Positions 23,700 to 36,800 of a stretch of 64,000 bases of DNA are shown piece by piece. The notes below the pieces were generated by a model. That model saw nothing but the letters and a program-made list of their open reading frames with translations, was not told the DNA's origin and did not search any database. The position numbers and the translations under genes are program-made. Within the stretch, counting starts at the first letter, position 1, and each line of letters begins with the position of its first letter. The stretch lies in contig MNCI01025392.1 in assembly GCA_015680685.1 (NCBI GenBank), forward strand, positions 188,633 through 252,632. Reading direction: 5' to 3'. The DNA comes from Gnetum montanum (Eukaryota > Streptophyta > Gnetopsida > Gnetales > Gnetaceae).

Positions 23700-23790
23700 G
23701 CTTTCATTGGTGGTATTGGGCTTTGAACCTAATACCTTTTAGTGTAAGGTAATGTGAGCTAACCAACTAGCCAACCTATGCTTTAATCAC
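23700..23790 (-). repeat. tRNA-derived SINE head
   Basis: The minus strand shows an A box (TGGCTAGTTGGTTAGCTC) and, about 40 nt on, a B box (GGTTCAAAGCC), the two internal RNA polymerase III promoter elements. It does not fold as an intact tRNA by eye, so SINE rather than tRNA gene. Confidence 0.5.
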
Positions 23791-23844
23791 CTTTATTTTT
23801 TAATCAAGATCATATAACTGATTACAACCACTAATTAAAAACTT

Positions 23845-24040
23845 TAGCTAAGTTGACCTTTTACTAATTAAAGTATGTGAGACATTTATTAACATTGAAT
23901 GAGCTTACTAGTTGAACTGTGAGTTGTATACAAAATTAAACTGGCGACCTCATGCTAATTAAAGTAGGTAAGACATTTTTTTAAACAATAGCTAAGTTGA
24001 CCTTTTACTTATTAAAGCAGGTGAGACATTTTTTTAAAAA
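23845..24040 (+). repeat. Short tandem duplication AGCTAAGTTGACCTTTTACT unit
   Basis: Phrases with TTGACCTTTTACTAATTAAAG...GTGAGACATTT occur near 23850 and 23995, with a half-copy (ATTAAAGTAGGTAAGACATTT) near 23960. It may belong to SINE tails. No coding. Confidence 0.5.
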
Positions 24041-24075
24041 AAACAATATTCACTCACAAAACATAGTTCCATGAA

Positions 24076-24305
24076 ATGATGAGCTGCTAGCCTAGTGGTA
24101 AGACTCTTGGGGTGTTGTAATTTGAAATAAGTGAAACATAGGTAGACCCCAAGATTTATAGAAGTTTATAACTTAGTGCTACAGTAAAACTCTTGATTTG
24201 AAAGCTCCTAATTGTAGATTTGATTTTGATGGTAAGACTCTTGATTTGAAAGCTATAAGTCATGATTTGATGAGCACTATTGAATTATAAAGTTCTGTAT
24301 TTCTT
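24076..24305 (+). repeat. Degraded tRNA-derived SINE with duplicated head
   Basis: A box TAGCCTAGTGGTAAGACTC at 24090. Two further copies of GGTAAGACTCTTGATTTGAAAG-like heads lie near 24195 and 24230, then GCACTATTGAATTATAAAG, matching the GCACTGAGTTATAAA of the SINE at 35811. The B box is worn. Confidence 0.45.
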
Positions 24306-24633
24306 AAGGTATACCTTATTACTACTATTTTTGGATTCCAACACCTCTCATCAAAATTGAATCCTTAACAATATTTAGCCCATCAAAATTGAACTCAAAG
24401 TTACGAAAGCAAGAGTCTTTCCACTCGTTGCGAAAAATTTAGGACAAAAAAATTTTCGAGATCACGTGAAATAAATATTAAAGCAAAATATCAAAAATTT
24501 CGCTTCGAATATCATCGCCAAAAGGGATTTTAAAAAATTGTAAATACCCTGAAATGAACACCAAAGCAAAATACAAATTTGCGCTTTGAATTTCACTAGC
24601 AAATGTTCGCTCTCTTGCCGATACGGTACAGGA
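24306..24633 (+). promoter_or_regulatory. Presumed promoter and 5' UTR of the ERI1-like gene
   Basis: About 330 bp between the SINE and the first in-frame ATG. It holds a diverged direct repeat: AAAGCAAAATATCAAAAATTT..CGCTTCGAATATCA (24480) and AAAGCAAAATACAAATTTG..CGCTTTGAATTTCA (24562). An out-of-frame upstream ATG at 24603 opens a 25-codon frame that overlaps the main start and ends at about 24680. No convincing TATA box was seen. Confidence 0.35.
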
Positions 24634-24879
24634 ATGGTGGTTCTGGCTTTCTGCAGATTCGGTGCTCGAAGTTTTCATGAAGCATATACTGCTGGATTTT
24701 CTGGAAAGAGCGCATTCAAACAATGTAGGGCAGCTTCATCGTCTGTTCACGCGCGCCAAAAATGTGAACACACAGGTACTATTCAACGTTATAAATCAAA
24801 GTCACTGAGAACTCCTCAATTCATCAGAAAGCGGGAGAAGCCGATGTGCCTTTACTTCTCCCAGAACATGTGCACCATG
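24634..24879 (+). CDS. ERL1: ERI1-like gene exon 1
   Basis: 82 codons from ATG 24634 to ACCATG|gttagc. Encodes the presumed transit peptide and the first half of the CCHH finger (CLYFSQNMC). Phase 0 at the junction. Confidence 0.8.
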
Positions 24880-27800
24880 GTTAGCATTTGTACACCTTAT
24901 TTACTTTAATCTTTTTTTTTTTTTAAAAAAATAGTTTAGTCTTTTGTAATTTCGGAAGTCGTCATCTTATTGTATAATTGGCCCGGATCAGTGTATATCA
25001 GTAGCCATTATGTAGTTTCTGTAAAATGAATACGAATTTTGAAGTGTCAATGACTATGCTGTGAAAACGAAAGCAGCTTGCAGAAGAAATGTTAATACTA
25101 GAGTGAGATTTGGATATGCCTTTTGAGTTTTGACATGTAAGCATTTTCTCTATATTTTTTTTAAATTGTTGTTGTTTTTTGGGTAGCATTACACTTTTGG
25201 AAATATTCTTTAAAGTTCCATCATGACCACTTTATGAGAATTGGGTAGTAGATGTTTGAACTCTAATCACCATTTTCCTATAGATGCAGTAATGATCAAG
25301 TCAGTTTTGAAAACACCATAAGTTATTTATAAAACATTTATTAGATTCATATATGGTTATATTCCTTCAGCTATGATGTCACTATAATAGTCAAATAAAA
25401 GTGCATTTCAAAATCCATATAATAATTGAGAAGGAGAAACTGTGTATACAGGGAGGATCACATTAGGAGAGTATTCACTTGTTGAATGACAGTGCCACAA
25501 CATACTATTAATTGCAAATGAGATATTGACCAGTAGATATCGTTTTTGACATATTTTTAAGTTTTCATTTCACATGCAACTTTTAGAATCGAACTTTGAA
25601 CAACAGAGAATTATGATTTCAAGGTGTTTTTTGGCAGCTTTGGGGTGTCAGAACTGAAGCCAGATGATGGATGACATGATAATTTTTAGCCTTTGTGCAA
25701 AGACTTTAGAAATAATTTTATAAAGAACAGTACACACACTTATAGCCTTCAAGTTAGAAATGGGTCAAACTTTTTTTTTATTTGGAATTAAAGTCATGCA
25801 TGCAAAATTAAGAGATTTTAGTACATGTCCAGATCTTTAAAATTTATGTGCCATATCTTGTATATCCCTGTTAACAATATTCCATTTTTTTTTTGATAAA
25901 AATCCACTAAAAAACCCTCAAGATCTAGTGCTTTATCAGTTTTCATTTTATAAAGAGTTTTTTTTTTTCATTTGTTACAAGATTATTCAAAACTGTAATA
26001 CTAGTATCTTTAAAATATTTATTTGGAGCAGCTAAAGATGAAAACAAATCTTTAAAATATTTAATTGCAATTTTATTGATTTCTTCTTTGTCTTTCATTA
26101 TTTCTCTGTCTTCATTCATTAATTTTGTATTATTATTATGACCATGATGCTTAGATGCTACTATGTGCAAAATTTTAGAATTAGCATCTCCCTCCTGAAT
26201 CCATTAATTTCTATATCTTTCAAACCAGTAGTTTCTTGCCCAATTTTGAAGTTTTTGAAAATCAACAAGCAGCTGTCTTTGTTTAAGATCAATTTCTCTG
26301 GACCAACTGTTAATTCTTATAGCTTCTTGAATATCATGAAGACTTGTTTTTATTTCTTCTTTCCTCTTCTGCCAATTTAGCATGTTAGAGTGATACCAAA
26401 TTTTAATTTTAGCTTTAATATTCTTTAGTTTCTGTAAACAAATAAACTATTTGGAACCAAGGGCATTAGTGCTTTACCAATTTGTTGTATAATCATATGT
26501 TTCTTTCATAGAGAATTAACCATTATTTCATCTAAACATTCTATTTTTATGTTTCTTTATACCATCACAAAATAAAATAATTGGCTAATGATCTAAACCA
26601 CTTCTTGTCAATTTTGCACCTTGATTTTTTTTTTATTTTAAAAATCAAACCATTCAACATTTCCCATGAACTGGTCCTTTTTGAAAAAAATTAAATCATC
26701 AGCCACTGTTGATTACTCTAAGTATAGTCACAATCTTTAAGAGGGATATCTATCAGCCCAAGATCATTGATGAATTTTTGGAGTAGTTCTACACGTTTAG
26801 TATACCAATGCTTCACACCATTCTTTTGATGTTCTTGAATTATTATACGAAGATCTCCTCCAATTAAATTAAGGCCCCAAAGTTGACATGTTCTTGAAAA
26901 TGATTCCAAAATTTCTCCTTTTCTGAGAATTTTGAAGGTACGTAAACCTCAGTCATGTCAACAACTTTTTTTTGGTACAAAATTTGAATAAAAATGCTAT
27001 TAGAATTCTTCCAAATTAGTATCATATTTAATAATCTTTAATCAGTAAGTAAAGACATCTTTTTGTGGGGTGGGGTGGTGTCAGATGACTATATGTACCT
27101 GCAAGACATATAGGCAACATGAAAATTTCATATACCTTAAACAAAACATAACAGTCTGTGAGATCAGCATGCTCGTCAAATTTGAACCTTTGACTTGCAA
27201 ACCACAAGTTGCATACTTTAACCAACTAAAGACCTCTTGAATAGCCTTTTGCCTCTATTGAAACTCAAAATTTTTTCTTCGATAATATCTTAACTGTATT
27301 GAACATTACAATTAGATTCAGAAATAAACAACACATCAAGTTTTATTGTATGACACTATTCCATCATAGTGTCTATCCTTGAGGGGTTTTTAGAACCCAT
27401 TGCATTCCATGCAATGATCCTTATTTTGATGCATAGAAGTTAAGATTTTTAACTGAATTGAAATTTTTTGGATCTTTTGAATAATTTTTCCTTTTTTATA
27501 TTGTTTTGGTACTTGTCCTGTGTTTGCATGTCTCACTTTACGAATAAACTGCTTTGTAGAACTAGAACTCCCTGATGAATGCTGCAAATCAACACCTTAT
27601 ACACCTTTACTATACTAATATGTGTCATCATCAAACAATTCATCTCTAGTAATATCATTTTTACTATTTAAAATTTCAAGAAATTCTCTATCAGCATCAT
27701 TGTTGTTTCTATTATTTTCCACATTATCTTCTGATTTTTTATCATTCTACTCTAGTAATTTGAAACCTTAAATTTGACATAGCATCTCAACTTGAAAAGT

Positions 27801-30800
27801 CATGAACTGCCCTTCTTGAAGTTTCAACTTTTGTTGAAATTCTACTACTTATTGAAAACTTATAAAAATTAATTTCCTATAATTGACTGAAAAGTTTGAA
27901 CTGGTTAAGGATATAATTGGCAGAGGATTATTATTGGTCCTATTTCCCTGATTGACCTCATCAATAATGCTCTTAGTCCTAGTGTTAGTATTTACATTTT
28001 TCGGAATGGAAATTGATTATGCTTGAGTAACTACCCAAGCCTTTGGAACCCATCTATAGGCATTTTACATGTTACAGGTTCAATCCAATGTGAAACTGAG
28101 ATTAAATGAAATTGGACAAAAAGGAATAGCTGAAACTGAATTGTGTTAATTGCTCTCTAACAATTTCAGTTTCAGTAAATCAAGCATATTTGCTATTGTG
28201 TGATTGATTTGATTTGAGAATGTATAGTTAAATCATACTAGATATTTTCAGGTGTGAAACAATTCTTTTTGTCTTCTATGTTGCCTAAATCCTTTCTTTA
28301 TAAATATATACTTCTTAGATTTTGAAACATTGTAACCTTAGGACTCTATCTTTGTTTTCTAACATATACTTTGAAAGAGGAGAAGGGAGGGAAAGGGTGG
28401 CAAACTTGAAATAATTTGACTATAGGTATATCCCAAGACATATAGCTAACATGATACATTAGAAAAATTATAAAGGAGTATGACAATACCTTAACAATAA
28501 ACATTCAGAAATGTCATTGATGTCTATAATGTAAAAAAAGATAAGGCTGTATTGATTTATCATTATGTTTTGATCCCTTGAGAAAATGTTTTGACAGATG
28601 AATGATCAACAACACTTGGACAAATTCAGTCACTCTTATTCTAGGCTTGATGTGCATGAATATGATACTGAGAAAATGCAGCCACAGGAAGTTGACTACT
28701 TTCTTGTTCTTGATTTGGAAGGGAAAGTGGAGATTCTTGAGTTTCCTGTCATAATGATTAATGCCCACTCACTGGAATTTGTGGATGCATTTCACAGGTT
28801 CGGTTGACAGCCAATTCATTCCATTTTCCTTTATTTGCTTTTGATTAAGCTATAAACATCACTTGTATTATGTTGCCTATTCATTCAGTTTATGACAAAC
28901 CAATCACAAACTAAGTAGCAGAGGTTACTGCTTTCTTGATGTATAAAATATAAATAATGAGGATTCTTTTGCTTCCTACCAAACTCTGAAGTCTGAACAT
29001 CATGGTTGCTATGTATGGTTCAGATTTGCAGAATATCTGGAAATGATATTTAGCAAAGCTTAAATAAATTGCATTTGTTGTATGAATCCAGTTTTGATTA
29101 TCATTTTGTCTTGTTGGTCATAATAGCAAGAGGCATCTATCCATTCTCTATCAGCAGCATACAAAGAAATTGTAAGTGATAAAAAAGAATGGATCAATAA
29201 AATCATTATTTTGGTAAACAAAGTTGTATTCAAATATTGATTTTCACTGTCATATATTCTCTTGAATCAGCCACGATGGGTATCTAGTTAGTCCATTTAA
29301 TGACCAATTATTCTTGAAGCCAGCTTGTCAAAATATAATAGGCATTTGGTTCGCCCCTATGTCATGATTTATATAATCATTGTGATGTCATGGGTTTTAA
29401 TGTAGCAAACACAAGTCCCTCTATTTTTTTTTCCGTTGTCAACCCACATCGCATCATTGTTATCTCATTAACTGCAATGCCTTCGCACCTATCACTGTGA
29501 CATGAACAAGTTCCTAATACAATGCTCGGTGATTATACTCTAGTGGTGTTCACTTAGTGATCACATCACGGTGATATCTGTAAACTTGAGACAACCAATA
29601 CGACTGAGCCTTTCTCATCACTGATGACTCGGCCTATAGTGCAATAAGTTTTGAACATCATGTGTTGAATCCCTTAGATTGTGGATTTATCCTTGTAAGC
29701 TTAGTTATTGGGTTTTACCGTAAATGACCTAAAGTGACAAGCTAATGTCCTGTCGCCAATGACCTTCTATTTTGAAATCAAGGTGTCTCTTGCCTGAAGA
29801 TGCTACATAAGTAAATGGGGTAGAGGATCTTAGTCTTTTTGCCATTCCTTAACAAAACCCTAAAGTGGGAGACCTTTCAAACCCAAATCTGGAATTCCAA
29901 AATAGAAAGAACATGATAAATTGAAGATCTTAAACACAATTACCTGTTGCTGCAAGGTTCCAAATCTGTTTCACCAATGATGGTGATTGTGGATGATTTT
30001 TTATCTAGTTTTTTTGATAGCATGGAATGACCTTGATGGTTGTTAGTTACTGTTGGATTGTGTTTGATTTGTGGAGCACTAACAATGAGTAAAAATATAG
30101 TTATTGGGCATTTATGTGCACAGATGAAGGATCTATGTACTAGACACCTATTGATGCTAATGCCTGTGTATTAAAGTTTGGTCATGGCGCACATTATTGA
30201 GAGAATCAGTTGTCCCCATTTTTTCACTTATGAAATTTTTTTAAATATATCTTCTAAAAGGACGTGTGATTCTATTGCTAAATGTATTTTTAATGCTTAT
30301 TTAAGTACAGGTTGGCCGTTTCATTTAACTTCTGAATGTTAAATTGATCCAATTTCCAATTGAGCATCTCGAGCCCTACTTGTAAAAGATCTTGGGTTTT
30401 TGTTTTTTTACCACTTTTATTGTTCCTTAGATACATTTGTTCTCTTTGCTGCATTCTTGTCAATGCAAGTCCAAATATGTTGTTAATACATGAGCTATTA
30501 TCTAAGTATTTTATCTTATGCCTACCTTGGCTGAACTCTTCATTTTTTTTAAAAAAATTAAACAAGAAACTATTTCAGAAATGGATCATCTCTAGCCTAT
30601 GTAATACGGTCAAACAATCTTAGCCAACTCTCCATCTCATCGCCTATAAGGATAAGCTCTAAACTTCATGTTACACATTCCTTCATGATTTAGGATTTTC
30701 ATCTGCATCATCCATCTAAAACCATCAAAATGGGTAGAATTCCTATCAGTTGTCTGTCAAATGGTCTTCTTGTTATTTCTTCTTACATAATTCCACTTTT

Positions 30801-33800
30801 CCAGCCAATATTCTTTGACTTATTGATGGCTATTTTAAGGCTTTTAAAAATCCTTGCTGGGAATGTGGGTTAAATAAAAGATAATGATTGGGCATGATTC
30901 TATGTTATTCAGTGATAATGACAAGTGTTATTGTGATAGCAATGCTTTTCTCTTTGCTTGAAAAATACTCTTCTCTAACAAACCGAATCTGATAAAAACA
31001 ATAGCACATGCTTCAACATAGGCTCCTTTATCAGGCACACATATTAATGATAAAGATAACACAATGCTGTTTAAGGATTTTTTTTTTATTGAAAAAAATG
31101 CATTTCTTGGTTGGTGTAGATTTAATTTCACAAAAAAATTATTTCAAAGTAAAATTTTATTTCATTTGGAAAAATGCATTTTGTACCAGAAGATGATTAA
31201 TAAAGATCTTGGGCTGCCAAATTGATGGAAAACACTTCTTACCTCATAGTCAATTGTGTTGGCTGTCAGTTGCAACAATGGGCCATTGTTTTTTTGAGAC
31301 TCAAATCATTGTTGTCGTCATCATCATCACCATTATAGCCTTATCCCAACTATCTGGGGTTAGTTATATGAATTCTTTTACACCATTTGCTTTTATTAAG
31401 AGCCAAATAAGCATTAATACCTAGATCTTGGATGTCTTTCTTTATGTAAGCAAACCAAATATGTTATGGTCTACAGCTTTGTTGGTTCCCCCTTAACTTT
31501 ATTAAAACAACCTCTTCTAATAGGAGCCTTCTCTGGTCTTCTTAGCAGATGGCCAAACTATCTAAAACAACTTTCCTTAATTGACTCACTCATCTATGGG
31601 TGCTATTCCCAAGCCTCCCTTAATAATATAGTTGTTGATTTGATTTTTCCTAGTCATACACAATATCCACCTTAGCATACCTATCTCTGCCACATGTATG
31701 CATTGAGCTTAAAACTTTTTGATAGGCTAGCATTCCACACTATAAAGGATCACAGTTCCAATAGCAATTCTGTAGAACTTATCTTTCAACCTAGTATGGA
31801 TTCTTCTATGAGCAAGCACACCACTAGCTTCCTGCCATTTCTTCCGTCCTCCTCCAATTCTGTGTAATGCCTCTGATAATCTTTGGACTCCTACAGGTTA
31901 TTTACAAAATGCATATGCCAACCTAAGGTAATGTCTTAGATAAAAAACTTACTTGTCACCACCCTCTAAAAAACAATTTAGTACAGCATTGTTAGCTTGC
32001 ATAGAATATCAATTTTTAAGTTATACTGCCTTCATGTGGAACTTCTTCTCTACATCAGTGTCTTAGTTGAAATTCAAATTGCCTACTTCTATAAAATGTT
32101 ATTACTTACTTTTGTTCTGATTTCTGAATTTTAAGTTGCAGATTTGTTCGACCAGTCAGCATGAGCAAAAAGAGGATCGAGGAATATATTGAGGGAAAAT
32201 ATGGCAAGATACATCTGGATAGGTATATTGGTATTCTCTACCTGTCTTTAATAACAATGGTTGGAGTTGCCTGTATATAATTCTCTCAAGCTTTGGTGTG
32301 CTGCACAGTGTGTACAATGAGTGTGAGTTTTTTATTCACACATTACTGTAAATTAGTTCTTCCAGCTGATATTTGTTGATTCTTTCTGGCAAGCCCCATT
32401 TTGAATGCTGAATCTAACTTTAACTAACATTATAAGATTTCAGTGCTGGGCAACAACTAAAAGAAGTTATACAACAACTTGATACATACGAGAAACACGA
32501 GCTTGAGTGCAAGCTGAAAAAGAAATTCCTGAAATTGTGAAAACCAGTAATACAAAGAAATTACAGAATTGCAATAACTCTAGTTCAACATGTAATGAAC
32601 AAACTTTTCATATGAATGTTTGATCTGACGAGGTTATGAAATCAACAATTCATTATAGATCTGAAAGCTTCCAAGCTATGTCTCACAAGGTTCAGAAATG
32701 TGAAAACATAGAAACATGTTCTAAAACAAACTTTTCAGGTTGCCAAAAGAAGCATTGCAGTTGTTTATTGGAGTCGGTACTGATTATTGATGTGCTTTTT
32801 CGGAATTAAGCATTGAATAACAAAAAGTCCTGAATAATGAATAATAGATGATGAACATCACTTGGTTTTTGCAGTGGCTTGGCATAGATTCTTTGAAAAT
32901 AACAGGGATAGTTACTCAAGTTGTAGCTTTGATGTGTCCCTTAATATTTAAAAGGTTTTGATAATCATGATGTGTCCATGGCTTGTCAGTTCTGACGGAT
33001 AGATATCTGGGGTCTTTTAGTGGATGTTTTAAATTTTTTTATTTTAGTTTCAGTTGTAGACTAGTGGAATGACAAAAAATTGTATGGATTCTTGGCAAGA
33101 TTGTTGGAAATTACAATCTTAATTAAAGTTCATGATCTTAATTAAACTATGATTTTACAAGAATTATTAATTCTTGATCATATGATCAAAAATCTTCTCA
33201 CCTGAGATAATTCTTCATCTGTTGTTTTGTCCATATATGTCAGATCGATAGACCAATTAGTGTTCATCTGTTCACTGTGGATGGATAAATTCTTTTTTTT
33301 TTTCATTTATTGCAGAGAGTTTGATTTCTTTTTATTTATGCACATGTGTGTAGATAGATCATAGTTGTTTTTTAGTAGTAAGTCACACCTGGATCTTGGG
33401 TCTTGCAATTGGTGGTAACGTGGAGAATGTTTTTCTTGTTCTGCATTCATTAAATTGGTTGGTTTCTCTTATCTCGTTGTGCACGGTAGGGAGTAATATT
33501 TTTCAGATTCTTTTCTTCATCCTTCTTGTCATATTTTATGTCCACATTTTTTTAGTATTGTTTTCCCACTTTTTTTTCATGTATATTTCTGTCTCCACAA
33601 CTGACTATTAAATTTTCCTTCATTTAACAGACATGTTTCTCGGTAGTATTCTTCTTCTTCTTCTTTTTCTTTTCCAAGTTGTTACTAAAAAGCGTAAGAT
33701 ATCCTGACCGCATGTGTTTATTGCCGAGAGTGGCATGGTTTTTCTTATTTGATCATCCCAAGTTTGGAAATATTGTCAGTGGTTTGAGTGACATCCACAT

Positions 33801-36800
33801 TATATTTTAACACAGATACTATTATATTTTTATATAGAGAGAGTCATTGTTCAGATTTAGAAAGTTTGTTGTTTACACCATGTACTAGGTTAGAGCTACT
33901 GTGTACAGAGTAAGCAACGCAACGAACACTCTGAAAACATGACACTCAGCCATGATTTTAACAGAGTTTTCTTTCCCCTTTCGAATAAAATTTATATGAT
34001 ATGGTCATACGATATCCAGTTAATTTGTTTACTTCTCACTACTAATATGTTAGAAGTATGAAACAGGATCTTGTACACTAAAGATTTCATTTGGTAGCCT
34101 GAAAAATGCTATTGTTATGAACTCGATAATAACAAAAATAGAGCCGCACTATTCAACATGGAAGTTTTGGAAATCTAAATCAAAATTAATATTACACTAC
34201 CGTATTGACATTATAATCTCATATACAGTTTCTACAAAATTGATCCCATTAGAATTTATCTACAATGAGGATATTGCTGGATAATGACATTTATGGATCT
34301 TCATCCTCAATGGGATGTATGAATATTGAATAGATTGCAGAGTTACCCAGCATGGATACTAGTGTTTTTTAAAATTGAAACTGAAACTGAATATATTTAA
34401 TTATGTCCACTGAAACTCTTACGTCTGTTGGACTGCACCAGTTTTAGAATTCCTTTTATAGAATTCATCCATAACTCAGTGTTGCCCACTGAGTTGAACC
34501 TGTGACCTGGTTTTTCAGGTCAAGAGCCTTACCATTAGGCCAACAGCCCATTGGGCCACTAGGCTAATAATGGCATTGTTATTGATTATTATAGCTTAAA
34601 TAAGTTGTCTAAACTTCTGCATGGTAGGCAAAAAAGTCACTGTTTGGTGATGAGAATAATGATATGACATACCAAACCTGATTTCAAGATTCTGCTATAG
34701 AACAAAAATATAAATTACATGGTCTTTCAAAAAAATATGATTCCAGAAAATTTTAACCACCTTTTAACATAGTTGCATGTTTTTCTCGTGCAAATTGCTT
34801 ACAGGGTTTGGCATGACACTGCTATTTCATTTCAAGAAACACTTCAACTGTTTGAAGTCTGGTTGAAAGAGCATCAATTGTGGAGTAAAGGGAACTCTAC
34901 GCTTAATCGTGCAGCATTTGTAACTTGGTCAGTATCTCTTGTTTGAAGCATATAATATCTATTGTACTACGTATACAAGGTGCATCTTGGCTTTTGCACT
35001 TGTTTTAGTTCAAAGGGCAAAGAGGGAAATTATTTAGTGTGTGTAAACTGAATTGAGCGTGGCCTTCATTGGATGTGCCGAAACTTCCTCTCTTTGCCCA
35101 TGTGCAAGCTACTCCTAATTGTTGGTAATTAAGTGGGGTGATGATTTAATTGATAATTAATAAGAATTTAAAGCAACGTTAATAAATCAAATACTTACAT
35201 TGCTACATTTAAAACATAATTAATCTTTTATACCTAATGTTCTAATTTGGGTACTTTCCATATCATGTTTCTTACCTGGGAAACACAGCTTTTTGTTCTG
35301 GCCCTTTATCGGATACGTCTTACTATACATCTCAGACAAACTCGAGTTTAAGCATATCTTCATACTGCATTCATCACCACATGTTATGGTACTTTATAAT
35401 TTATATATTGGTTATGCTTTCATATTTTATTTCTATTCCGTTATTTTACTTTTTATGTAAGTTTTACATTGATACCTTACATATACTTTATCTTGCACAC
35501 CTATATTTATGCGTGTACATAAGCATTGAATTTCCGTTTCCATTGTACACATGCACATATTTTCTACCCCAAAACTTCTAATAGGTCGTTTGGCCCATAT
35601 TATTTAATTGTGAATTCTGTCCTTTATTGAAACCGATCTTATATGTTGGGACTTTGTATAGCACACTGCTTCAGTCATCAGTTGTCATCCAGTTTCAGCA
35701 TGATGTGCTAAACTAATTGGCAATAGGTAAGTTTATCCAGAAGATTTATGTAAATTACATTTATACATAAGTATATTTAACCAGAAGATTTATGTGAATT
35801 GCATTTACAATGAGGTATTAGCTTAGTGGTAAGAGTCTTGGCTTGGTATCCCCAGGTCACAGGTTTGATTCCACTGAGGAGCACTGAGTTATAAATTTTT
35901 AAAAAAATCTGTAAAAGCAATTCTGAAACTGGTTGGATAGATCTAACGGGTCTCAGTGGAGGTGAGTAAAAAAATTCAGTTCGGTAAATATGGAAGAGAC
36001 ACACATGCAGGCAGAATACATTCATGATTATGTGGCTCTGAAACTTTTCAGTGTTATCAATTCAGTTGCTTCTTCTGTCACTTCTTTCTTTGAACAAAAG
36101 TAGTGAGGAAGAAGAAATTGCACTTTATAATCCATTAGCATTGGCTTATGGCTTTTTGGAATTGGGGCATCAAAGGGCCTGCACCAGAGTGGTATCAGAG
36201 TGCAGACAATACCTTCGAGATAGCTTGCAAGAGACACCCTTATTTTAAGGAGCAAAGATTTGATGCAAGTGCATCCTTACGTAAGTTGAGAAAAGGAGGA
36301 GTTGATGTATGGGTTGGAAAAAGAGCAGCAAGGAAAAATAAAATGCATTACCTGAACGCTTAAACCATTAGATTATGACCTTTTGGAATTGGGATATCAG
36401 GGTGGCAGCACTAGAGACTGAAAGACCACTTGAAAGGCATACAAAATTATAGATCTTATAAATAACCATAAATGTTTTGGATTTAGTTTTACTGTGATTT
36501 GGTTCCATAGAAGTTTCCCTTAGTATGTGTTTTTGCCTCGTATTCTTTTTTAAGTCTATGAAAAGGCAAATCCCGGTTTCTATGACGGGTGGGTCGCTAC
36601 AACATGGAAGTGTACATCACAAAATTCGTCCATGTTGTATATACACAAAGGAACGTTATTCTTCCAGAGCACAGTTCTAGTAGTTTGCTGGAATATCCTA
36701 GAATTATGTTTCTTGTACATTTCATACCAAAGACAACAATGGAATCTATTGGAATTGCTTCTAAATTTACACAACAAAAGGCAATGCAGCAAAATAGGAT

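Noticed and set aside
35811-35890. Candidate tRNA gene
   Set aside because: A and B boxes are present, but the ends do not pair into an acceptor stem and a SINE body follows; the same body recurs at 34350-34572.
36028-36363. Overlapping frames with EEEEIALYNPLALAYG and similar
   Set aside because: Lies in intron 4 without splice support or family similarity; chance frames.
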